Assembly: GCF_003590095.1 (NCBI RefSeq)
Contig: NC_039480.1
Span: forward strand, 1,093,328-1,157,327
Direction of reading: 5' to 3'
Source: Trichoplusia ni
Taxonomy: Eukaryota; Arthropoda; Insecta; Lepidoptera; Noctuidae
Length of the DNA stretch: 64,000 nucleotides
The position numbers and the translations under genes were made by a program. The notes beneath the pieces are model-generated. The model had not been told where the DNA came from and searched no databases. It saw nothing but the letters and a program-made list of their open reading frames with translations. Shown here in pieces: positions 48,873 to 57,713 of the stretch. Position 1 is the stretch's first letter. Every line of letters begins with the position of its first letter.

Positions 48873-48907
48873 GGGTTGTGGGGATGGGGGGAGGGGGGAG
48901 GGGTGGT
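48873..48907 (+). other. G-quadruplex motif
   Basis: Runs of G (3, 4, 6, 6 and 4) separated by one to four bases within 35 bp. Confidence 0.7.
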
Positions 48908-49081
48908 GTCCAGGATATACTCCCTAAAGGGATAAAATGCGGAAACGTATAGTTTTTGAGATATTTTTAATTTAGTTTTGAGTTTAGGAGTGTAAAAACG
49001 GTGTTATCTGCTCGGTCTACGGAGCCCGGCTTCGCAGAGTCCTAATTCTGGGTGGTTTGAAAAAAAACCACGAAGCGATTA

Positions 49082-49122
49082 GCGGGGTCTATTCGCTCGC
49101 TTCACTCGCTCAACGACCCCGC
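49082..49122. repeat. Inverted repeat around a CGCTTCACTCGCT core
   Basis: GCGGGGTC (49,082-49,089) pairs with GACCCCGC (49,115-49,122) around TTCGCTCGCTTCACTCGCT. Such 'cgctcgcttcactcgctc' words are typical of transposon ends in insects. The element's limits are not visible. Confidence 0.4.
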
Positions 49123-49675
49123 CAACCCCTTCGAACCTAACATATCTATGTCGGGGTGTTAACTATAATGATGGTTCTGGATTTCGTTTTATATATTTCA
49201 ACATTTTACATGAATTTCGATTTATATGATAATCATCATAACAATTTAGAAAAATCACAATACGAAAACACGGAACATAAACAACCGCGAACGAAGAGCG
49301 AATTAACTAAATGAACTTTTGTAATGTAATTACACTCTTTGACAGTTGAGTGACACTTCAATACGACGGTTAGAGTGAGAAAACACTAGTTTTTGCCATA
49401 CAATATCCATTATAAAGTTTCTGTTGTATTTTTTAGAATTAACCTAAAAGCTTAAAGCAAAAACGACACATTTCCGCAAAAAAAACACTTTATATTATAA
49501 CTTAGGGCATCATTGCCCATCGATTAAAACCAAAAACACCCAGTAATTCGTGCACGTTACTAAAGTCAACCCTAGCGTACATTTAATTTCTTTAAATTAC
49601 TCAAAGTTTACAAGTGAAAGCATTTTACTTAAAATACCTTAAATAGAAAAAAACCCTGCTTGAGAATAAATTTTA

Positions 49676-49794
49676 GACTCTGTTTCACGAAAGAAGCGGA
49701 AAATAGCGGGAACTAAAATATTTCAATACCAAAATGATGCATTGGCATAGATACTAGCGACACACCCGCGGGACTTAATTCGTGAAACAGAGTC
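49676..49794. mobile_element. MITE with TA target-site duplication (Tc1/mariner-like)
   Basis: 119 bp with perfect 16-bp terminal inverted repeats, GACTCTGTTTCACGAA and its complement TTCGTGAAACAGAGTC, flanked on both sides by TA (49,674-49,675 and 49,795-49,796). There is no coding capacity. TA duplication is the mark of the Tc1/mariner superfamily; the assignment is inferred from that and the size. Confidence 0.75.
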
Positions 49795-49920
49795 TATAAT
49801 CTTAAGTGACAACTGACATTTTAACTGTCAACACTTAACAGTCAACAGAAGTCAACATGACGCCCTTGGCCACAGAACAAATATATACCCTAGAGGGCCC
49901 TTTTGTCATAGACAATATAA

Positions 49921-49923
49921 TAT

Positions 49924-49976
<53 letters not shown>
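49921..49976. repeat. (TA)n microsatellite
   Basis: About 55 bp of nearly pure TA repeats with small interruptions at each end; self-complementary and able to extrude a cruciform. Confidence 0.9.
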
Positions 49977-49979
<3 letters not shown>

Positions 49980-50939
49980 TTATGACCAAACCAAAAAAAA
50001 ATTTTTGGTGTCCAAAAAAAGCGGCAGATTTAAAAAGTCTGCTGCGGGCAACCATGGCTACATTGCAAAATACTGACTTGATATTTGACCAGTATTTTGA
50101 GCAGTCGATTTGTCTGTGAGACGCATAAGACGTGTTTTATGCGCAGCGCCAATAGCAAGATCAGTGTGACCACATTCAAATATTGCTATTCAAATTAAAT
50201 ACGGAGACTTTTGATATAATCTATTATTTACGCCACCGTTATAAGTTTTAATTACGCACTATTAAACTATTCTGAGAGGAATAATAACAAAAGTTATGAC
50301 TTCATTCTGTAAAAATATTATAAAAGTATCATTAGTAAGTAAGTAAGTAAGATGTTTTCAAACAACTACAAAATACTAATCCAAACTTGAAGTGATCGAA
50401 TCCATCTGTCGAACTTTTTCAAAGTATTTCTGATGAATGATAGCTTTCTTCTGATGTTTTTTTAATGTTTGCGGCATTATAATCGTAATTATGACAACAA
50501 CAATAGTGAGTCGAACACAATTAGTTTAACACAAGTTGTTAAAATGACTCTGACGATAGAAAAGTGTTGTTAACATTTATTTCTCATTGTATGGTATTAA
50601 TGCTCTATGGTCCACGTCTGAACTCTCTTGGAACGCTCAAAGACACGAGAGTAAAGACATTAAATACTATCTTTGTTTATGTATAATCTATGGTAAAGGC
50701 TTATACCAAACCAAAGCCAAACAAAGTTTACTGACAGTTATTCAATGCAATGAGTGAGTGGTAGATTTTAGAAAGATTGAATTTTATTGACTGTGATGGT
50801 ATTTCTACTGCTGAAGTACTGAAATTGTAATTACGTATACAGTGATGTGTTAGAGGCGCGTGACCGTAAAATAAATCTGATTAATATTAAGTATTAATAA
50901 TGTTTAGTAGTTAAGCGTAAGATTAAACCAGTGACAATC
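49977..50939. other. 5' flank of Bap60
   Basis: No coding sequence. The promoter and 5' leader of Bap60 must lie here or upstream, but no TATA box or initiator stands out. A short GTAAGTAAGTAAGTAAG tract lies at about 50,334-50,350. Confidence 0.4.
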
Positions 50940-53900
50940 ATGGCGCAGCGATTTCCTTCGAGCGGTCCAAATCCTACTCCTCCTCCGGGGGCAATGCAGC
51001 CGCAACAACGCTACCCGGGACCCGCCCAGCCGCAGGGCTCCCCAATGCCTCCGAGACCCTATCCAGGACCCAACTTTCCTGTAAGAAATTAGATTTGTTT
51101 CACGCGCTTCATGACCGGCAATGTAGCGTCACACAATAGCATGCCACAGCATATTAAGAATTATGGTAACGTTATTTGGGTTTTTATATACATAAAATCA
51201 TACAAAAACAAGTAAGTTTTGTGGTTATTGAAAATTCAGAAGTTAAATGTAACTCCCAACCAATGATAGGTATGTAAAATTTCGGTACAACATGCTTTAA
51301 CATATTCACATCTAAGTTTTTGGCAACCTAAAGAATAGCCATACATTTAAAAATTAACAATCCGGCCAAGTGCAAGTGGGATTTGAGAAGCTGAAGGGTC
51401 CTTACTAATTTAATTCTAAGTCGGCCATTAAATTTAATTCTGTATAAATCATTGCTTCATTTAATATAACAAATGTAAAAGTTTGGATGGAGTAATATTT
51501 GTAACTCATTAAATTAACCCCAGAATGGGGCAATGGATCTAGAATAAGTATTAATTAAGACAATAGATTACAGTCCGGAATAGCGCACTGATTGCTTCTT
51601 TTCCCAGCAAAATTGAATGATTCCTGTCATTCCAAAACATAAACAAGACATTTCACTAAACTTAGACATAATATAAGCTGGTTTGCCACTTGCATGAATT
51701 CACCGGCAACTACTAGGTCTTAAATGAAACATGAGGGGGAACAAGATCTAGCATCTCCCTGCTAGATTTTGTTGATACCAAAAACAGAACAAGCTCTACC
51801 TTCCGAAAGAGCAGTAGCTTCAATAGAAGACTGACCGACAGACTGACACTAGATTTTAATATCGTTTACATAAATTGTTTGACATTCAAAAGTGCCATAT
51901 ACTGGTCTAATTGAAATAAAGAATTTGACTTTGACTTTGAAAAAAGAAAAAAGACAATGGTGAACCTTAGGTTATTATGTCAATTTAGTGAAGTGTACTG
52001 TTCTTTTTTGGCATTAATTATATTTAGGAAATTATTATGATGTTCAGTAAAGAGATTTTTCATATCAGCAGGCGCGTAGCGGGTTTACTCCGCCTCCGGT
52101 GGGTGCCGTGGGCGCCGTAGGTGCCGGTGGCGTGGGCGCGGCGGGTACAGGAGTAGGGGTACCCGGAGGGCGCGCGGCGGGCGGGGCCGCGTACGGCGGC
52201 GGCGCAGCCCCCGGCGCGCCGGGCCCCGGGCCGCACGCGGGCCCCGGCGGGCCGCACCCAGGCCCGGCGGGGCCTCCCGGCATGAGGCCCGCGCCTCCTG
52301 CCCCGCCACCGCCCGTCAAGCGGCCGCCCGATGCCCGAGCTTCTATTCCTCCGCAGCACAAGCCCGGCCTTTATAACCCGTGAGTCAAATGTAGAAAATC
52401 AATGACAAAACATTGTGCCAATTTTTTAATAGTAAGGTAGGCTAGGTGAAGCATACATGCTATGCTGCGCCTTCTTTACCTCAGCAAGTCGTCGCGTGGC
52501 CAAAGGGTGGCATGCTCTATGTTTACCAAAGTATCCACTCTAAAACACACTTCCTTCATTGGTTTACTTTCTGCAACCTGTGGCCGGCCGGTTAGGTACT
52601 ACTTGAAAGCACCTTCTAAACTTTTAAATGCTATATTAGTTGGTTGGCTTGGTTCTCCGTTGGATCGCTTTCTTAGTGCTAATGACAATAATAAAGAAAG
52701 GAAAACAAATATAGTTATTTACAGTCTCATTAAATTTTACAGTTATAGATGAAGCCCTGAGCCCCACAATAAGACTCCCTGTGTTATGGGGTCCAATCTC
52801 TTTTAATCCATATTCAGACAAAGACAATAGTTTTGAGAAACTAACAAAGTAGACAAAATTTTTGTAGCTTGGGTAGAGTCTGGATTAGTGAGTGACATGT
52901 AAATATGGGCATTTATAGATAAATAAGATATTATTAACCCTTAACGAATCTAATATTATTCAAGTTTGCTTGAATATTGTTCAATATGATATGTCAAATA
53001 TTCATGAACATTTTATGGTCTACATATTTTTGAGTTGAATCATACAATATAATTCTCTTAAAGCGAGCGATATTATACGTTTCATTTTAATTGGTTTTTA
53101 ATTGCTTATTGAAATGCTGTGGCATCTGTGTAAACCTGGATCGGAACTTGTAACATACATATTGTGTTACGTGTGGCGGCACAGCGAGGCGTACGGGTCG
53201 GGCGCGGGTGCCGCCAAGCGCAAGAAGCGGCTCGCCGACAAGATCCTGCCGCAGAAGGTGCGCGACCTGGTGCCCGAGTCACAGGCCTACATGGACTTGC
53301 TGGCCTTCGAGCGTAAGCTCGACGCCACCATCATGCGCAAGCGTCTCGACATCCAGGAGGCTCTCAAGCGGCCTATGAAGCAGAAGCGGAAGCTCCGGAT
53401 ATTCATCTCCAACACTTTCTATCCAGGTATAACAGTCTTCAAATAGTCCCTCATTGTCATAACCACACAAGTGTTTTACTTATTACACGATGCCTGTTGT
53501 CAGGTCAGGGCGACAACGCCGTGCCTTCGTGGGAGTTGCGGGTCGAGGGGCGCCTTCTCGATGACACCAAGAATGATCCGAACAAAGTAATTCTTTTAAT
53601 TTTGTGTACGATAAACGTTTATATTGTTCATATTAATTTATTGAAACTAAAATCGTTGGAGGTGTTGCAGGTGAAGCGCAAGTTTTCGTCGTTCTTTAAA
53701 TCGTTAGTGATAGAACTAGACAAGGAGCTGTACGGTCCAGATAATCACCTGGTAGAGTGGCACCGCACCCTCACCACGCAGGAGACTGACGGTTTCCAGG
53801 TGAGTGAGGCGTTGTGAGACGGTGTAGCCGCTGCGGGGTCTAGCACGACTGACACGGGACTGAACGCGGGTCGTGTGACGTGTGCAGGTGAAGCGGCCGG

Positions 53901-55973
53901 GCTACAAGAACGTGCGCTGCACCATCCTGCTGCTGCTGGACTACCAGCCGCTGCAGTTCAAGCTGGACCAGCGGCTGGCGCGGCTGCTGGGCGTGCACAC
54001 GCAGACGCGGCCGGTCATCGTGAACGCGCTGTGGCAGTACGTGAAGACGCACCGGCTGCAGGACCCGCACGAGCGCGAGTACGTGCTGTGCGACAAGTAC
54101 CTGGAGCAGATCTTCGGCGCGGCGCGCATGAAGCTGGCCGAGGTGCCGGGCCGCCTGGGCGCGCTGCTGCACCCGCCCGACCCCATCGTCATCAACCACG
54201 TCATCGCCGTCGAGCCGCCGCACGACGCCAAGCAGACCGCCTGCTACGACATCGATGTCGAGGTCTTGTACACTCTTATTCTATAATACCCGATTTACTC
54301 AGTGCCTTAGCACTCTTCGAACTAAATTCTGGTGGGAAGTGGGCCACACCCACACGTATGTATAATCTCGATGTTCAAGTTTATTAAGACAAAACCAAAA
54401 AGACCTGATTTTTGTTTGTTACTGGCGAATGTTTGGTAAACCTTGAATAAAACGTGTGTGGCACACATGTTATATTCATGATTAAAATTAAACAAAAAAT
54501 GATTTTAGGTGGATGACACACTTAAGACTCAGATGAACAACTTCTTGTTAAGCACTGCTAACCAGCAGGAGATCCAGGGACTTGACTCAAAGATACACGA
54601 GACTGTAAGTACCACAAGGTTTCATTAATTATTGGTAGCTGGAAGTTTTAAATAAACCTTTGTCCAAACTTCTTGCTCTATAAAATTGACTTAATAAAAG
54701 ATTTTATTTTATAAAAGATTTTTCTCAAAAATTTATGGTGTTCAATCAGTTGTTGCTTCCACAAAAGTGGTCGGTCACGCCACAACTTTTTTGGCCCCAA
54801 ACTGATTTGTATCTTTAGCCTATTTGTACGGGACCCTAAGTGTTGCGAGTCCTAGTCATATCGTAGCATTCGGTCATAAAAGTAGCCAAACATTATCTCA
54901 ATTACATGAAGACGGTCTTCATACGTCTCGTTATATGTATACAAGCTTTATGGTTGGAAAGTCACATTAAATGAATTCGTAATTTACCACGTATCTCTGA
55001 AAAGCTATGGTTCTAAGGCCTTAGTCTTAACTTATTCAATATAAAAATACTAGAAAATGTTATAACTTGCATATTCTGAAGTCGTTATTACTCAAGGAAA
55101 GAATAGTATAGTGTAGTTGACATTGTGAGAGAAAAGTGCTTTGATAAATCATACAGGAATAAGATTTCGAGTATCTCGTGGATACTATTTGAGATTCTCT
55201 TTAGTGCTTTTTGTTTAGTTGTCAACTGGCACTGTAGTAAGGTCCCCGACAATATGTGCTACAACATATTATTTCCGTGCCACTAGCGTAATCTTATAAT
55301 AGCGTCCCCATAGGCTTGGTATTGCCCAACTTCCGTGTAGTAGAATCTGTTAAAAAATATTCCCCGCCTTTGCCCCGCATGGCACTAGTTTCTTGCCATT
55401 TAAGTCTTACGGTACTGAAAAATACACTATGGCCAAATAAACACAATATTTACATGGTTTTTTTTTGCAAATATTGTAAAGAATTAATTGAAAATAGCCC
55501 TTGTACACAAAGCCGGCCATTTCCATCCCCCGTTAAGTAAATATGATGAGGTGTGCTATGCAATAACTCGCTCGGTTTGCAGGTGGACACAATAAACCAG
55601 CTGAAGACGAATCGCGAGTTCTTCTTGAGCTTCAGCATGGATCCGCAGCAGTTCATCCAGAAGTGGCTGGTGTCGCAGTCGCGCGACCTGAAGGTGAGTG
55701 CGGGGCCTGCGGGGGCAGGCGGGGTGGGCCAGGTCTGGGAGGCGAGTCTGACGCGTGTGTCCGCAGGGCATGGGGCTGGGCGCGGGCGGCGCGGAGGAGG
55801 AGCGGCGCGGCGCGCTGTACGCGCAGGCGTGGGCGGGCGAGGGCGTGGCGCGCTACCTCACGGCGCGCCTGGCGCAGCGCCGCCGCGAGCTGGAGCTGGC
55901 GCTGCACCCGCCGCACGCGCCGCACGCGCCGCACCAGCCGCACCAGCCGCACCCGCATCTGCAGCGTCTGTAG
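50940..55973 (+). CDS. Bap60: BAP60/SMARCD subunit of SWI/SNF chromatin remodeller
   Basis: Nine exons: 50,940-51,080; 52,072-52,379; 53,185-53,426; 53,504-53,586; 53,671-53,799; 53,888-54,262; 54,509-54,604; 55,583-55,693; 55,767-55,973. All junctions are GT-AG with matching phases, giving 1692 nt and 563 residues. The start has an ideal context (ATCATGG). Residues 1-155 are Pro/Gly/Ala-rich and disordered; KRKKR (about 160) could be a nuclear signal. The family core follows: ADKILPQKVRDLVPESQAYM, DLLAFERKLDATIMRKRLDI, FISNTFYP, SWELRVEGRLL, KRKFSSFFKSLVIELDKELY, then the SWIB/MDM2-like domain (about 319-397, LDYQPLQFKLDQRLARLLGV) and TQMNNFLLSTANQQEI. Human SMARCD proteins are about 500 residues; the excess lies mainly in the N-terminus. 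The protein is an accessory subunit bridging the BAP/PBAP remodeller and transcription factors in the nucleus. Exon 2 has a CAGCAG tandem acceptor (optional extra Gln). The C-terminus ends in a His/Pro-rich tail. Confidence 0.95.
51360..51430 (+). repeat. Fragment of dispersed insect repeat in Bap60 intron 1
   Basis: CCGGCCAAGTGCAAGTGGGA resembles the start of a common insect repeat (GGCCAAGTGCGAGTCGGA). Only a short part is recognisable. Confidence 0.35.
51890..51950 (+). mobile_element. LINE 3' tail in Bap60 intron 1
   Basis: TTGAAATAAAGAATTTGACT followed by TTGACTTTGA is the TTTGAC-repeat tail seen at the 3' ends of many lepidopteran LINE copies. The body upstream is too diverged to name. 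Confidence 0.5.
52066..52072 (+). promoter_or_regulatory. NAGNAG tandem splice acceptor, Bap60 exon 2
   Basis: CAGCAG precedes GCGCGTAGC, so splicing after either AG (52,068 or 52,071) keeps the frame and adds or omits one glutamine at residue 48. The downstream AG is used in the model given. Confidence 0.6.
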
Positions 55974-55999
55974 CGCCTGTAGCGCGCCTAGCGTCCCAC

Positions 56000-56005
56000 A
56001 ATAAA
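56000..56005 (+). promoter_or_regulatory. Poly(A) signal of Bap60
   Basis: AATAAA lies only 26 nt after the stop codon, implying a very short 3' UTR. Repeated TTACGATTCGTAG-like words in both orientations follow at 56,053-56,110. Confidence 0.75.
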
Positions 56006-56548
56006 CTGTACTTCTCTAGAAACGACTTTCATTTCTCGATCCGCGCCCTATACTAACTTACGATTCGTAGAGGAGAGCTCCATAGATTCGTAAGTTACGA
56101 ATCCATAGAGCGATACCTCTATCTCAAAAAACAGAGAAGGTGCTTGCTGACCGCCATTCTGTCACTAGGCTCTATCTAAAATCGCTGGTATTCAAAATTT
56201 CACAGATAACCCATAATAATATTATTAATGAGAAAGTATCTCTGTCTGTCTCGTAAATAATCACTTACGCGACAAGTTGCAAGGCAGTCGGGGCCGCAAC
56301 GCGCAGCTCGGTTATGAATATGCGCGCGCTTAGATACGAACGGTCCGTCAATGTCGTCGCAACACAAGGATTTTTACTGTACATCTGCCTGTTATAAACG
56401 TTAACATAACATTTAAAGCCTAGAAATTGACTTAACGGGAAAAAATGTTCAAATGTCAATGATCAAAGTTTACATGTATTGTTTATTTAAAATAATGAAA
56501 TATGTGCACAACAGCTTTTGGGTTGAGTCACGGGCAACAGCTAGTAAA
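56006..56548. other. Intergenic DNA between Bap60 and the aquaporin gene
   Basis: Contains the inverted TTACGA/TCGTAA words just after Bap60. At 56,523-56,544 lies an isolated 3' end of the short Helitron-like family (CACGGGCAACAGCTAG), directly before the next copy. No gene seen. Confidence 0.5.
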
Positions 56549-56839
56549 TCTATACTTCTATACTTAATACATAAAGCTGAAGAGTTTGTTTGTTTGAACG
56601 CGCTAATCTCTGGAACTACTGGTTCAAATTGAAAAATTCTTTTTGTGTTGATTAGACCATTCATCGAGGAAGGTTTTAGGCTATATATTATCACGCTGCG
56701 GCTGATAGGAGCGAAGATAGAATGGAAAATGTGGAAAAAACGGGGACAATTATTCATCTTTGATGGCTTCCGTTGCGTGCACTGCGAAAACGATTCAAGT
56801 TCTTCTAACCAAGTGGACGAAGTCGCGGGCAACAGCTAG
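56549..56839 (+). mobile_element. Short Helitron-like dispersed element, copy 2
   Basis: It starts TCTATACTTCTATACTTAAT, contains GAAGAGTTTGTTTGTTTGAA, AACGCGCTAATCTC and GTGTTGATTAGACCATTCAT, and ends GACGAAGTCGCGGGCAACAG then CTAG, with T following. This is the best-preserved 3' terminus of the three copies. Confidence 0.7.
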
Positions 56840-56982
56840 TGACTTATACATATTATAATGGATAAGAGTGTTAAATGAAAACATGTTTTAGTGTAATATG
56901 CGTGCAGCGTGGGGTGCTTTTTGAAAATACAATTTCTTCAATGTCACTCACCATAATGTCTGACTCTGTCATCAGAGCGTTA

Positions 56983-57349
56983 GGTGCAGCGCAGACGACA
57001 GACTATCCGTGACGCACTTTTTAGTCTGTGAAAATAGAACCTGTGCAATTTATGCAGTCACGCACACAACTCGCAATAAGTCCGGCGCACATAAAATTCG
57101 TGTAATTCGGGCAGACAACGTTTGCTTCAACGCGCGCTAACGCAGACGGCGCACACTTTAGTCGGCAATCTGCATTTGCAAGGTGTGGACGCACGCGATC
57201 ATGGCGCCAGAGGTCGATGTAACACCGACAGAATGATCGAAGATGTACGTCGAGTGCGTTGAATGTGTGACAGACTTTTTCAAAATCAGCGACAGGCTCT
57301 TTATGCGCCGCAGACTCGATCGCACAAAGTCTGTTGTCTGCGTTGCACC
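56983..57349. mobile_element. MITE of PIF/Harbinger type
   Basis: 367 bp. The 22-bp terminal inverted repeats begin GGTGCAGCGCAGACGACAG on the left and GGTGCAACGCAGACAACAG (complement) on the right, with 20 of 22 positions matching. Both ends are flanked by TTA (56,980-56,982 and 57,350-57,352), the 3-bp duplication typical of PIF/Harbinger. There is no transposase; a 126-codon antisense ORF across it has no motif. Confidence 0.75.
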
Positions 57350-57551
57350 TTATCATCAGGCACCCCACGATTTTTTTACGTTGAAACGTTTTCTCATTCA
57401 ATCTTATCCATAATTTGAATAATTTCGAAAATTATTTTCTACTATTTAGTTATATGTATACCTTCGGGTACGGAACCCAAAAAGAAGAAAAAACTGTGAC
57501 ATGAAAAGCGCACGAAGCGCAACGGAAAGATGATCTCATTCAAAACAAAGC

Positions 57552-57713
57552 CTTATATATCTAGAAGGGTGTGAAAATTAGTACGTATGCGACGTTTGCG
57601 GGTACCGGACGTAGCCGCCGCGCGCTGCTGATATCTATCTCGGAAGCAGTCGCGGCGCTCACCTGCCGCGGCCTGAGCGCGCGCACTCTGCTGGCGGCCG
57701 CCGACCCCGCGCC
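57552..57713 (+). promoter_or_regulatory. Putative promoter and 5' leader of the aquaporin gene
   Basis: A TATA-like TTATATATC lies at about 57,551-57,559, followed by a GC-rich leader from about 57,595 up to the start codon at 57,714. The transcription start is not visible; this is a weak call. Confidence 0.3.

Noticed and set aside
52060..52361. Several Gly/Pro/Arg-rich minus-strand ORFs over Bap60 exon 2
   Set aside because: Shadows of a low-complexity, GC-rich exon; no independent motif.
53840..54387. Alternative frames of 96-170 codons over Bap60 exon 6
   Set aside because: The frame with the SWIB domain is the real one; the others are Ala/Gly/Arg-rich shadows.
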